Shown here: piece by piece, positions 1 to 8,591 of the stretch | How the letters are laid out: each line of letters starts with the position of its first letter | Position numbering within the stretch: position 1 is the first letter of the stretch | Program-made: the position numbers and the translations under genes | The notes under the pieces: model-generated | What the model saw: the letters and a program-made list of their open reading frames with translations, nothing else | Told to the model about the DNA's origin: nothing | Database searches by the model: none | Assembly (NCBI GenBank): GCA_023807065.1 | Contig: JAJJLU010003753.1 | Coordinates: 1 to 33,479, forward strand | Length of the DNA: 33,479 nt | DNA from: Isotricha intestinalis | Taxonomy: Eukaryota; Ciliophora; Litostomatea; Vestibuliferida; Isotrichidae | Direction: 5' to 3'

Positions 1-1474
1 CTTGGCCTGAGATATAAAAGAAATTATCGCGCAAAGACAAAGACCAATCGTTTGTGTTCGGGGTAAATGAAAAACTGTCGCCTGACCATACCATATTTCC
101 CGGACTGTCCATCATAAATGCCGGCAATGATTTCATGTGTGGGTTTAACCAAGATAATGTTTTATCATAAATATAATCGTATTTGATAGAAGAAGATTTT
201 TTTGTTTGTGTGAAAACCCCGCCCATATTTGCAAACTTAAATCGTATGGTTGCACTTTGTGCGCCAATTCGTTTAATATATGATTCTAATTCTTTCAAAT
301 CCAGTTTGCGATTTGACGAAATATCTGCCTCTAATACCCGATTTTTATATTTCAAATTACCGGTTATGTCGCCATAGACAAAATTCTGGCATTCAAAATT
401 ATTTTCTGTGCCGGAAAATAAACATTCGGTTTTTTTATCATCCAGTATTGTTCGAATCATTATTTCGTGCGCACCGTGGTTGTCAATGGTTCCACCGGTG
501 AATGAAGTAGAATCTGCGATAATTTTATTTATTTGTATATAATCTTGGACACCGACAGCATCTATTTGTACGTGTTCAAAACGATGATTATTAAATACAA
601 GATCGCCGTAGAAATCAACCTTTAATGTTGTGTCTTTGGCAAAATTAGACGGTTTTGACAGAAAAGAAAAATCAAATGAAATGTTATCAGATTCAACGTT
701 GATTGTGCGCCAACCATTTGGTTCCAATGTAACATCACCATGAAGATTATTCGCAACAATGTCTGTAAACTTAAATCCGTATCCGCCATCCCAATAAAAA
801 TTTGTTGTTAATTTGACGTTGTGTGTAATGTTGGGTTCGTCAAAACCAAACCAAGAATTTATCTTGTTGGTGTTTATTTCCAATACACCTGCGGCACCGC
901 CGGATGGAAAGTATTCACCCGTAATGTTTAATTTCAGGTTTTTGTTCGTAACCTTAAAATCATTACCTTTGAATGAAATATCGTATTTATGTTCGCTGGT
1001 ACGGACCTGGCCATCAAAGGTGCCATGACTAAATAAACCACGAATGATTTTATAATCTTTACCCATAAAGGTCATGATTGCGTTTTTTACATACAATCGA
1101 TATTTCACATGTAACAAGGATAGAGAATCCACATATATGTGTGGTTCATAGGCGGTTATAACATCATTTATTTCTGTGTTTGCCAAATCAAACAGGCCCG
1201 AAAACGGTATGTTTATAGCCAACATTTTGGTAAATCCGTGTTCGGTTTCCACACCGTGGGCAATCAGGTGGGTCGACCCCAGAATACCAAAATTTACATC
1301 ACCGTGAATCTTTGTTACAACCCCGGTTTGCTCGAACACCGCGGATTCAAAGTGGGACCGCAATTTATTCAAATTGATAAAAGTTGGCGCAAGCAACAGC
1401 CCGATTATAATAACACCGGTTGTAACAACAATGGTCCAAAACGTCCTGCGTTTATGGTGTGGTTTGATAATCAT
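1..1474 (-). CDS. AsmA-like inner-membrane-anchored periplasmic protein (3' end outside window)
   Basis: The minus-strand frame is open from an ATG at 1474 to the window edge, about 491 codons with no stop, so the C-terminus is missing. A strong ribosome binding site (AGGGGGG) lies about 8 bases before the ATG. The protein starts with a basic stretch and one membrane segment (about residues 11-33). This is followed by an AsmA-type opening (NLNKLRSHFESAVFEQTG, then a V-x-K-I-H-G-D-V-N-F segment), which in the family reads as insertion anchor plus start of the periplasmic beta-rich domain. The rest is rich in beta-type alternation and Asn/Asp, typical of AsmA/TamB-like lipid-transfer or outer-membrane biogenesis proteins. 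It is divergent from uvrB with only 52 bases between starts. Family assignment rests on the N-terminus and overall style, so the exact role is open. Confidence 0.72.
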   Translation of the reverse strand, partial: MIIKPHHKRRTFWTIVVTTGVIIIGLLLAPTFINLNKLRSHFESAVFEQTGVVTKIHGDVNFGILGSTHLIAHGVETEHGFTKMLAINIPFSGLFDLANTEINDVITAYEPHIYVDSLSLLHVKYRLYVKNAIMTFMGKDYKIIRGLFSHGTFDGQVRTSEHKYDISFKGNDFKVTNKNLKLNITGEYFPSGGAAGVLEINTNKINSWFGFDEPNITHNVKLTTNFYWDGGYGFKFTDIVANNLHGDVTLEPNGWRTINVESDNISFDFSFLSKPSNFAKDTTLKVDFYGDLVFNNHRFEHVQIDAVGVQDYIQINKIIADSTSFTGGTIDNHGAHEIMIRTILDDKKTECLFSGTENNFECQNFVYGDITGNLKYKNRVLEADISSNRKLDLKELESYIKRIGAQSATIRFKFANMGGVFTQTKKSSSIKYDYIYDKTLSWLNPHMKSLPAFMMDSPGNMVWSGDSFSFTPNTNDWSLSLRDNFFYISGQ

Positions 1475-1491
1475 ATTATTTATCCCCCCTC

Positions 1492-1519
1492 TTGTTTTTC
1501 CATTATAATGAATTATACT
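1492..1519 (+). promoter_or_regulatory. Putative uvrB promoter, giving a nearly leaderless mRNA
   Basis: TTGTTT (1492-1497), a 16-base spacer and TATACT (1514-1519) form a sigma70-type promoter. Transcription would start at about 1526, next to the GTG start at 1527. A second -10-like TATAAT lies at 1504-1509. No Shine-Dalgarno sequence is visible before the GTG, which agrees with leaderless initiation. Confidence 0.45.
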
Positions 1520-1526
1520 GGTAAAT

Positions 1527-3515
1527 GTGAATAAAAAAATTTTTAATCTTGAAAGTGATTACAAACCAATGGGCGACCAACCGGCCGCTATTAATGATTT
1601 GGTGGGGGGTATTCGTGATGGTCGCCGTTCCCAGGTTTTATTGGGGGTCACGGGTTCCGGAAAGACTTTTACAATGGCAAATGTTATTGCGGAATTGGGG
1701 CGGCCGGCCTTGATTATGGCACCGAACAAGATTTTGGCGGCACAATTATATACCGAAATGAAGGCTTTTTTCCCACATAATCACGTGGAATATTTTGTTT
1801 CATATTATGATTATTACCAACCCGAAGCATATGTTCCAACAACCGATACATATATTGATAAAGACGCATCAATAAATGAACAGTTAGACCGTATGCGACA
1901 CAGCGCAACACGCGCAATGTTGGAAGAACGTGATGTTATCGTGGTTTCTTCGGTATCTGCCATATATGGCCTTGGGACACCCGAACAATATGCAGAAATG
2001 AAATTGGTTTTGCGTGTTGGGGATATGATGGGACCGGCCGATATTATGCGCGAATTGGTTGGTATTCAATATAAACGTAATGATGTTGCACCAACGCGTG
2101 GTGATTTTCGTGTGCATGGGGATACGTTGGATATTTTTCCATCTCACAGCCAGGACAGGGCATGGAAGATTTCTTTCTGGGGGGACGAAATTGAAGATAT
2201 TTGGGAATTTGATACATTGACCGGGGCAAAGTTATCTAAATTAGACCGTGTCGCGGTGTATCCAAATACGCACTATGCGACATCGATGCCGTCCGTGGTC
2301 CAGGCGATTGGTCAAATTCAAAGTGACCTGAACGAGCGTTTGGCATATTTTCACGAAAATATGAAATATGTCGAAGAACAACGCCTGCGCGAACGTGTAA
2401 ATATGGATATTGAAATGATGGAATCAACCGGAACATGTCGCGGTATTGAAAATTATTCGCGATACCTGTCGGGACGAAAACCGGGCGAGCCACCACCAAC
2501 GTTGTTTGAATACCTGCCGAAAGATGCAATTTTATTTATAGATGAAAGCCACGTTACGGTATCTCAAATTGGTGCGATGTCGCGCGGTGACCGTGCGCGC
2601 AAAGAAACATTGGCGCAATATGGTTTTCGATTGCCGTCGTGCGTCGATAATCGGCCACTTACGTTCGATGAATGGGACGCAATGCGGCCACAAACAATTT
2701 TTGTGTCGGCCACACCCGCAGATTGGGAATTGGAACAATCGGGCGGAATCGTTGCCGAACAGGTGATTCGCCCAACGGGTCTGTTGGACCCAGAATGTGT
2801 CGTTCGACCAATTAAAAATCAGGTTGATGATTTATTGGCGGAATTAAAGGCGATTGATGGACGTGCACTGGTTACGACATTGACCAAAAAAATGGCGGAA
2901 CAATTAACGGACTATTTGGTGGAAAACGGTGTTCGTGCGCGATACCTGCACAGTGATATTGAAACATTGGAACGTATAGAATTATTGCGTGATTTGCGTA
3001 TGGGAAAATTTGATGTGTTGGTTGGAATTAATTTATTGCGCGAAGGATTGGATGTGCCGGAATGTGAATTGGTCGCGATTATGGATGCCGATAAAGAAGG
3101 TTTTTTGCGGTCGACACGTTCACTTATTCAAACCATTGGTCGTGCCGCGCGTAACGCAAACGGGCGTGTGATACTCTATGCCGATGTGATAACGGATTCT
3201 ATGAATGCCGCATTAAGTGAAACGGCGCGCCGGCGTGAAAAGCAAATGGCATACAATGCCGAACATGGAATTACACCAAAAACTGTATCCAAGAAAATAT
3301 TTGATGATGTCACAGAAAAACAAGAAAAGGTTGATAAAAAACAACGATTCTTGTACACCAAAGAAGGTTTGAAAGATGCAGATGGTTTGCGGCGCGAAAT
3401 AAAAACACTGAATCAAAAAATGCGGCGTGCGGCGGAAAACCTGGATTTTGAAATTGCGGCGGAAATTCGTGATACGATTCGAAAACTGGAAGATGAATTA
3501 TTGGTTTTGGAGTAA
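1527..3515 (+). CDS. uvrB: UvrABC excinuclease subunit B
   Basis: UvrB is the damage-verifying helicase-like subunit of nucleotide excision repair. It is loaded by UvrA and recruits UvrC. The 662 residues match the usual length (about 670). Visible elements in order: N-terminal [13 protein letters not shown], Walker A GVTGSGKT, the beta-hairpin region [16 protein letters not shown], the DEAD-type box [14 protein letters not shown], the helicase motif stretch [11 protein letters not shown] followed by [10 protein letters not shown], and a C-terminal UVR motif (about residues 622-657) that binds UvrC. The start is GTG at 1527. The ATG two bases earlier is out of frame and stops at once. tsaE follows after 6 bases and its ribosome binding site lies inside the end of uvrB, so the two are probably cotranscribed. 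Confidence 0.98.
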   Translation: MNKKIFNLESDYKPMGDQPAAINDLVGGIRDGRRSQVLLGVTGSGKTFTMANVIAELGRPALIMAPNKILAAQLYTEMKAFFPHNHVEYFVSYYDYYQPEAYVPTTDTYIDKDASINEQLDRMRHSATRAMLEERDVIVVSSVSAIYGLGTPEQYAEMKLVLRVGDMMGPADIMRELVGIQYKRNDVAPTRGDFRVHGDTLDIFPSHSQDRAWKISFWGDEIEDIWEFDTLTGAKLSKLDRVAVYPNTHYATSMPSVVQAIGQIQSDLNERLAYFHENMKYVEEQRLRERVNMDIEMMESTGTCRGIENYSRYLSGRKPGEPPPTLFEYLPKDAILFIDESHVTVSQIGAMSRGDRARKETLAQYGFRLPSCVDNRPLTFDEWDAMRPQTIFVSATPADWELEQSGGIVAEQVIRPTGLLDPECVVRPIKNQVDDLLAELKAIDGRALVTTLTKKMAEQLTDYLVENGVRARYLHSDIETLERIELLRDLRMGKFDVLVGINLLREGLDVPECELVAIMDADKEGFLRSTRSLIQTIGRAARNANGRVILYADVITDSMNAALSETARRREKQMAYNAEHGITPKTVSKKIFDDVTEKQEKVDKKQRFLYTKEGLKDADGLRREIKTLNQKMRRAAENLDFEIAAEIRDTIRKLEDELLVLE

Positions 3516-3521
3516 AAAAAT

Positions 3522-3932
3522 ATGAAAACATACATTACAAAAGACATAAACGAAACACGTGAATTCGCACGCGAATTTGCGCGAACATTGACCGCGCCGG
3601 TTTGTGTCGCGCTGCACGGGGATTTGGGTGTTGGAAAAAGTGAAATCGCGCGAACAATTATTCAAACACTGTGCGGGGAAAATACCGTGGTGCCAAGTCC
3701 AACATTTACACTGGTTCAAACGTATGTTGTGGGCGATACAAAAATATCGCATTTTGATTTATACAGAATTGCGGATGCGGCGGAATTGGTAGAAATCGGT
3801 TTGGAACATTCAATTCAAAACGATATAACATTGATTGAATGGCCGGATATTGCGGCGGATATGTTGCCGGAAAACACTGTTCATATTGATATTTGTGAAT
3901 ATGGGGCGGGGCGTAAAATTATACTGCGTTAA
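3522..3932 (+). CDS. tsaE: tRNA N6-threonylcarbamoyladenosine synthesis ATPase TsaE
   Basis: TsaE is the P-loop ATPase that works with TsaB and TsaD to make t6A37 in ANN-decoding tRNAs. The 136 residues carry the P-loop GDLGVGKS (about residues 30-37; Ser replaces the more common Thr), the family signature PSPTFTLVQTY, FDLYRI and LIEWPD. GGAG, about 8 bases before the ATG, lies inside the uvrB 3' end. The stop region overlaps the 3' end of the converging ftsA-rpe gene by 14 bases, so the two transcripts share complementary tails. No tsaB or rimI is adjacent. Confidence 0.95.
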   Translation: MKTYITKDINETREFAREFARTLTAPVCVALHGDLGVGKSEIARTIIQTLCGENTVVPSPTFTLVQTYVVGDTKISHFDLYRIADAAELVEIGLEHSIQNDITLIEWPDIAADMLPENTVHIDICEYGAGRKIILR

Positions 3933-5709
3933 TTTTTTGGGGCGGCAACAAGGATAATACCGCCAACGGAAAATCCGGTGCCGATGCCAGGTATGACCCC
4001 GACACCAATGAATCTGCGCCTGCGGCCCAACACATACGTGCCGTTTCGGGTGTTATTCCACCATCAACAGATATTGTAAATTTTAATCCATATTTTTTTC
4101 GGGTTGCGTTTAATACAGATATTTTATGTAACACGTCCCGATTGAATTCTTGGCCGGCGGCACCCGGGGTGACCCCCATAATCATCACTTCGTCTAAATC
4201 ACGCAAGACAGTTTTTAATAACGATACCGAAGATTCGGGATTTAGTGCAATACCAATGCGTCGGCCTGATTCACGAACAATTTGAACCGCACTGCGTAAT
4301 CCCGCGGTATTTGTCGAAACAATAATTGTGTCCGCCCCAGAATCAATCGCGCTGCGCGCCCATTCGGCGGGTGCATCGGTCATAAGGTGGACGTGCAAAT
4401 GTCCATCCCAAGATGCCCGGATTTGGCGTAATTCATCAATACCACCCGCAATTTTGTTTACATATAATCCATCCATAATATCAACGTGTATTGTTGATAT
4501 GCCGCCGGTTTGAAACATTGTATATGTTTCGGGACGTGCCATATCGAAACAAAGGGTGCTTGGGAAAATTGGTATGTTTCGTTTGTGTACACGGCGTTTG
4601 CGTTTGAAGATACCAACAATTTTATTCATACGATTTTGGATATGTTGTGCGCGTGCAATATATGCGCGCCGCCGTGGTAATTCACATTCCCATATATATT
4701 CCGCCAATGTACGCACCGCCCAATCAGGGTCTTTTTTGATGAAAGGTATGTTGTTAAACGCCCCGGTCATTAAATCGTCAATTCCATTTATGTTTGCGCC
4801 ACCGCCACCAATAATAATTTGTGTTGGTGAATATTTATCAATATATTCGGCAACATCACTTTTAATGCCATCAATTAAATTATTATAAAACGGAACAACG
4901 ATTTCATTTACATCCGCACAGGAAAACGCATATGCAGAATCGGCAGGACTGAAACGTGCCATTTCATTTGATTTAAGGTCCGCCACCGCACGTTTAATAC
5001 GTTCGGCATCGGCAAATGGTATATTCAGTCGTGTTGATATTTCGGTGGTTAAATCGTTTCCACCAATCGCGCGGCCGTTATAACAAACAGGTCCACGGTC
5101 GGTCCATATGGATGTAGTTGTGTTTTCTGCGCCAAAATCAATGAACATAATCGTTTGATTCTTTTTGCGTAGAATCGAATTCCCCAGGAAATGTGGCGTA
5201 TAGAACGCGTTTGATTGAATATGTGCGCGTCGCATCAGGTTTTGGATTTTTTTCATATATTCGCCATCAAAAAACAATGCAGAAAATGCGGACACTAATT
5301 GTCTGTCGCTGTGCCCGATTGGGGTCAGCATATTACGAATTTTCGGTGTGTCATATCGCAACGGAATTATATGCATTGGATAAAATCCATCGGGGGCATC
5401 AATTTCGGCAATTTGTGATTTTATATCGGCGGCGGTTATTTTGTGGTCGCCGGGCCAAATGGTGCTTTTACTGGTCATCTTGAAATATGATGGACCAAAG
5501 TTTCCTGTTATATATGCCGCATTAAAATGCGTTCCAATTTGTCGTTCCAATTCATCAATAACAGATTTTAATGCGAACACTGTATCAAAATCGTCCACAG
5601 AATAATATACGCTTTTGTCGATTTCGGCATTACGGATGCGATATGCCATTCCGCGGACACCGCACGAACCGATGTCTAAACACAGAAAAGATGAATCCAG
5701 CATATTCAT
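3919..5709 (-). CDS. ftsA-rpe: Fusion: FtsA-like actin ATPase + ribulose-phosphate 3-epimerase
   Basis: One uninterrupted 596-residue frame joins two normally separate proteins. Residues 1-358 are an FtsA/actin-fold protein: phosphate-1 motif LDIGSCGVRG (11-20), phosphate-2 DFGAENTTTS (191-200) and adenosine motif GGGGAN (301-306), shorter and more divergent than typical FtsA (about 420). Residues 359-377 are basic and amphipathic (NRMNKIVGIFKRKRR), resembling FtsA's C-terminal membrane-targeting helix. Residues 381-590 form a complete epimerase TIM barrel: FPST (S384), HVDIMDG (H408, D410), HLMT (H441), MGVTPGAAGQEF and SVDGGI (D549), then VSGSYL. All usual metal and acid-base residues are present. 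The start ATG follows the ftsQ stop directly (TAA-ATG), so the two are translationally coupled. The expected roles are tethering FtsZ to the membrane and interconverting ribulose-5-P with xylulose-5-P. Whether both halves stay joined in the cell is unknown. Confidence 0.9.
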   Translation of the reverse strand: MNMLDSSFLCLDIGSCGVRGMAYRIRNAEIDKSVYYSVDDFDTVFALKSVIDELERQIGTHFNAAYITGNFGPSYFKMTSKSTIWPGDHKITAADIKSQIAEIDAPDGFYPMHIIPLRYDTPKIRNMLTPIGHSDRQLVSAFSALFFDGEYMKKIQNLMRRAHIQSNAFYTPHFLGNSILRKKNQTIMFIDFGAENTTTSIWTDRGPVCYNGRAIGGNDLTTEISTRLNIPFADAERIKRAVADLKSNEMARFSPADSAYAFSCADVNEIVVPFYNNLIDGIKSDVAEYIDKYSPTQIIIGGGGANINGIDDLMTGAFNNIPFIKKDPDWAVRTLAEYIWECELPRRRAYIARAQHIQNRMNKIVGIFKRKRRVHKRNIPIFPSTLCFDMARPETYTMFQTGGISTIHVDIMDGLYVNKIAGGIDELRQIRASWDGHLHVHLMTDAPAEWARSAIDSGADTIIVSTNTAGLRSAVQIVRESGRRIGIALNPESSVSLLKTVLRDLDEVMIMGVTPGAAGQEFNRDVLHKISVLNATRKKYGLKFTISVDGGITPETARMCWAAGADSLVSGSYLASAPDFPLAVLSLLPPQKINAV

Positions 5710-6390
5710 TTATTTAACCAAAATCCTTGCGCTATCACGCATATCAATAGTTTTTATGTTCTTGGATAAAATATTATGTTTGTCGTTTAATACAATCAGT
5801 GATGCGATTGCCGCATTTGGGTCTTCTTCGGGCAACATAATCGTTATACCATCTGTGGTTATGATATTCCAACGTCGGTTGTCAATCCATTCCATATAAT
5901 CCAAATTCCCAATAAGGTTTGTCGCAGATTTTGTTATGTCGGCAATATCGTTTGGAACGGGGCCACGAAACATAACAACACCCGGCTTTTTTTCTTCACT
6001 TGGGCTGTTGACAACGGTGCCATCCGCGGACAGTGGATAATAATATGTTCCGTCGGTCCAACCGGCAACCGCACGATACAGGTGCACCCGCACAGATAAA
6101 TTTCCATTTGGTAATCGTCGCACCGCCGATTCGCGAACCCCCGGTGTATTCAGCAACCGTTCATTTATTAATTCCAGGTTTACCGAATATGCGTGCGTGC
6201 CCGGTGCAACACCCGCCGCCGCCACCATTTGGGTCAGGTCTTTGTTTTTTGTGTCCGCCGATATAGATATATTACGAACCGTAGATATTGGGCCATATCC
6301 CATAAAGGTCATAATGATTCGCGTCGCAAAGTATATCGCCAATAATATGGCGGCAATAAAATAAAGCCAAAACCAAAGGTTACGTTTCAT
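5710..6390 (-). CDS. ftsQ: Cell division protein FtsQ
   Basis: FtsQ is a bitopic divisome protein that links the cytoplasmic and periplasmic division machinery. The 226 residues begin with a short basic cytoplasmic tail and one membrane segment (about 5-28). A POTRA-like domain follows (about 37-105; VRNISISADTKNK, then NTPGVRESAVRRLPNGNLSV), then a beta domain ending in WNIITTDGITIMLPEE and IKTIDMRDSARILVK, the usual FtsQ C-terminal pattern. It lies directly upstream of the FtsA-like half of the fusion gene, the classical ftsQ-ftsA order. ftsZ is not next. A strong promoter ends only about 8 bases before the ATG and there is no ribosome binding site, so translation is probably leaderless. 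Confidence 0.9.
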   Translation of the reverse strand: MKRNLWFWLYFIAAILLAIYFATRIIMTFMGYGPISTVRNISISADTKNKDLTQMVAAAGVAPGTHAYSVNLELINERLLNTPGVRESAVRRLPNGNLSVRVHLYRAVAGWTDGTYYYPLSADGTVVNSPSEEKKPGVVMFRGPVPNDIADITKSATNLIGNLDYMEWIDNRRWNIITTDGITIMLPEEDPNAAIASLIVLNDKHNILSKNIKTIDMRDSARILVK

Positions 6391-6397
6391 ATGGCGT

Positions 6398-6426
6398 ATT
6401 ATATCATACTTTATATTAAATGTAAA
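6398..6426 (-). promoter_or_regulatory. ftsQ promoter, leaderless type
   Basis: On the minus strand TTTACA (6426-6421), exactly 17 bases, then TATAAT (6403-6398). The predicted start is at 6391-6392 and the ATG begins at 6390, so the mRNA would have a leader of one or two bases. Confidence 0.65.
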
Positions 6427-6444
6427 AGTGACCGCGCAAAAAAT

Positions 6445-6834
6445 TTACATTGCGCGCAATAAATATCCGCGGCGGAACATACATTTTCGGTAAGATCCCA
6501 CAGATTTTGATGTCGTGTTGCGTGGCACAGACAATAATGCGCGTTGGCCAACATCCTTGTATTCGTTTGATTGAAATGTTACCCACAATCCATCCCAATC
6601 TGGCATACGGGTACTTTGCGTTGGGGATAATAATTTTGCAAGGCGCGATCGTGGCATATATGATGGTTGTGTTATCCCAAGGCACGCCCGGTGATCACGA
6701 ACAAACTGTTCGGTCGTGACAGATTCGTTTTCCCAATTCAAAATGGTTGCGTCATCAATGCTGCCGCCGTTGGGGGATGTGCAGGCCACCATCCCAAATA
6801 AACCAACAAATAAAAATATTTTTAACATTCTCAT
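6445..6834 (-). CDS. Small lipoprotein, unknown function
   Basis: This 129-residue protein has a lipoprotein signal peptide with the lipobox MVAC, so Cys18 would be lipidated. The mature part is basic and ends in a conserved-looking YRKCMFRRGY segment. Cys-Met plus Arg-Gly-Tyr tails of this kind occur in many small alphaproteobacterial lipoproteins of unknown role. ATG codons at residues 1 and 3 are both possible starts. GGAAAT precedes the first, but the promoter -10 box is so close that the first ATG may be leaderless. It is divergent from the hypothetical gene at 6910 and reads toward ftsQ on the same strand, with ftsQ's own promoter in between. Confidence 0.75.
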   Translation of the reverse strand: MRMLKIFLFVGLFGMVACTSPNGGSIDDATILNWENESVTTEQFVRDHRACLGITQPSYMPRSRLAKLLSPTQSTRMPDWDGLWVTFQSNEYKDVGQRALLSVPRNTTSKSVGSYRKCMFRRGYLLRAM

Positions 6835-6841
6835 ATTTCCT

Positions 6842-6870
6842 ATTATAATTTAATTGCGTTTTGGTGGCAA
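6842..6870 (-). promoter_or_regulatory. Promoter of the small lipoprotein gene
   Basis: On the minus strand TTGCCA (6870-6865), 17 bases, TATAAT (6847-6842), a near-consensus sigma70-type promoter. The predicted start at 6835-6836 abuts the ATG at 6834, another nearly leaderless arrangement. Confidence 0.62.
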
Positions 6871-6883
6871 TAGTTTTTATAAT
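6854..6883 (+). promoter_or_regulatory. Promoter for the 6910-11988 gene run
   Basis: TTGCGT (6854-6859), 18 bases, TATAAT (6878-6883). The predicted start is near 6890, about 20 bases before the ATG at 6910, leaving room for the GGGGGAA ribosome binding site. It overlaps the divergent lipoprotein promoter, so the two polymerase sites probably compete. Confidence 0.5.
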
Positions 6884-6909
6884 GTATAAAAATGTATCGG
6901 GGGAACAAG

Positions 6910-7233
6910 ATGGCGATAACAGTTCAAAATTTTATTAAGTTGGCAAATTTTTATAATCAAACCGCCAAGACTATGTCGGCAATATGTGTCAACAAGGGTG
7001 GAATTCCAATGGAAAATTATGTCGGTCGTTTTTTTGCGGCGGATGTGTTAGAATTTGTTGTAGAATATGGTGAACGTTTGGTAAAATCAAATAAAAATGT
7101 ATCGCCGGATGTGGTGTCGGTCTTGGAACGGTTTCGCGCGCAATTCGAACATGTGCGTGATTTGACAACGCCTTCGCAAAAGCCGATATATGAAATGACA
7201 TTGGAAGAATTCGAAAAGGTAATGAATATTTAA
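6910..7233 (+). CDS. Conserved-looking small cytoplasmic protein, unknown function
   Basis: I do not recognise this 107-residue protein. The ATG at 6910 (MAITVQNF) is chosen over one six codons upstream because GGGGGAAC lies at the right distance before it. There is no signal peptide or membrane segment. It is largely helical by composition, with repeated aromatic and hydrophobic positions in the first half and a charged C-terminus (TLEEFEKVMNI). It is followed after 15 bases by the secretin-like lipoprotein, so it probably belongs to the same transcript. Confidence 0.7.
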   Translation: MAITVQNFIKLANFYNQTAKTMSAICVNKGGIPMENYVGRFFAADVLEFVVEYGERLVKSNKNVSPDVVSVLERFRAQFEHVRDLTTPSQKPIYEMTLEEFEKVMNI

Positions 7234-7248
7234 CCCGGGGTAAAACAA

Positions 7249-8568
7249 ATGAAAAAAATAATAAATTTTGTTTTGATGGCTGTGTGTTTAGGGGCGTGTG
7301 TGCGAAACAATGGCGCGGATGAAACGGTATACTATGACACGGTTCAGGTTATTGATAATTTGGTCATAGATGATAATTCTGTGCCGATTTTCCCGAAAAA
7401 GGCGGCGTTGACCACCGATACCGCACGGCGATTTTCTATCGAATTGCCGCGGCGATGCACGGTAAATTGGGACAGTCAATCGGTTGTGTCGGTTGTGCCG
7501 GATGAAAAAATTGAAATGGTGCGCCTGGACAAAGGTGATGATTTGCCGGAATTAAACGTTACGGACTATGATTTCAGGAAACAGACCGTTGCAAATGCGT
7601 TAAATAAATTATTGGAAGGTGTTGATATTGCCGTTATTGAAGAAGAACCCGGATATGAAAAGGTGTCTGGTTCGGTTGCGTCGGGAAACCTGGCCGATAC
7701 GGTGGATTTAATTGCACGCCTGGGGCGGATGTATTATTCATATGATGCCGCGGGTGGTGAAATAAAACTGTCCAATCGGGCAAAATGGTTGATAAAAATG
7801 CCGGCAGAGCAGGATATAATAATGGCATTGTTGGATGCAATGCATGGGGCGGATGTAAGAAACCTGATTGTGGATTGGGCGGATAAAACCGTTGTTTTCG
7901 AAGGCAATTATCAAACCGAGCGCGAAGTTACACGCATAATTGCCGATATAGCATCCAAAAAATATGTCTTGGCGTGGGATATGGATGTGTATCGCGTGTA
8001 TCCGCGGACGGACAATCCAATTATATGGATGAATATGTTGCCGGCCTTTGGTGAAAAAAATATTAAAATGTCTGTACCGGGTGTTGTTGGGCGTGCATTG
8101 GTTGTTGGACCCGAAGTTAACACCAAAACATTACAGGAATTCTTGTCTGCGCAATCCAATGTTGTCCTTATATCCCAGGGGCATTTTGTGGTGCCGGATG
8201 GTTGGCAATCCCGATTTGATATCGGTCAATGCAGCAAAGAAGACCGTATAGAAACAGACCTGATTGTGGGGGCCAGTGCGAAATACGGCGATTACGCCGG
8301 TCGAAACAAGATAGACGCGAAAATCGTCCTGCGGACCAGCAAAGGCGAATTGACATCATTTACAATTCCGTCCAGTGTCGGTGATAACTATGTCATAATT
8401 GGTATTCCAACACATTCGTTTGTTACAACACCGGAAACATTGATAAGTCCGTTTGCAGAATTGGTTGTATTTATGTCGCCACGGATTGTTTCGATTGTAA
8501 ACCCAAATGATATTCCGGATGAACCGCAGTTGGTCGGGGATGCATTGCGGAATTTCTTGCGCGAATAA
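7249..8568 (+). CDS. Secretin-like outer-membrane lipoprotein (PilN/type IVb-like), orphan
   Basis: The 439 residues start with a lipoprotein signal (lipobox LGAC, Cys17). The middle contains N-domain-like beta-alpha units (about 95-260), including LIARLGRMYYSYDAAGGEIKL, which resembles secretin N0/N1 modules. The C-terminal part ends with ELVVFMSPRIV, the hallmark last strand of the secretin domain (family form: LVVFxTPRIV). Secretins build multimeric outer-membrane channels, and lipidated ones occur in type IVb pilus systems. The secretin core here (about 285-420) seems short and degenerate, and no pilus, T2SS or T3SS gene lies nearby. It sits directly before lolC/lolD, the machinery that exports lipoproteins such as this one. 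It could be a derived channel or a non-channel outer-membrane scaffold. Confidence 0.7.
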   Translation: MKKIINFVLMAVCLGACVRNNGADETVYYDTVQVIDNLVIDDNSVPIFPKKAALTTDTARRFSIELPRRCTVNWDSQSVVSVVPDEKIEMVRLDKGDDLPELNVTDYDFRKQTVANALNKLLEGVDIAVIEEEPGYEKVSGSVASGNLADTVDLIARLGRMYYSYDAAGGEIKLSNRAKWLIKMPAEQDIIMALLDAMHGADVRNLIVDWADKTVVFEGNYQTEREVTRIIADIASKKYVLAWDMDVYRVYPRTDNPIIWMNMLPAFGEKNIKMSVPGVVGRALVVGPEVNTKTLQEFLSAQSNVVLISQGHFVVPDGWQSRFDIGQCSKEDRIETDLIVGASAKYGDYAGRNKIDAKIVLRTSKGELTSFTIPSSVGDNYVIIGIPTHSFVTTPETLISPFAELVVFMSPRIVSIVNPNDIPDEPQLVGDALRNFLRE

Positions 8569-8591
8569 TTTTGGATGATAGAATAGGTAGT

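Noticed and set aside
183..1534. Several short plus-strand frames at 183-377, 280-501, 813-1028 and 1139-1534
   Set aside because: They lie opposite the continuous minus-strand AsmA-like frame, have no ribosome binding sites and read as low-complexity shadows.
5193..5483. Plus-strand frame inside the FtsA-like region
   Set aside because: Shadow of the fusion gene; no start signal or recognised domain.
6433..6456. CGCGCAA/TTGCGCG hairpin at the end of the small lipoprotein gene
   Set aside because: It overlaps the stop codon, has a 10-base loop and is not followed by a T-run on the minus strand, so it is not a convincing terminator.
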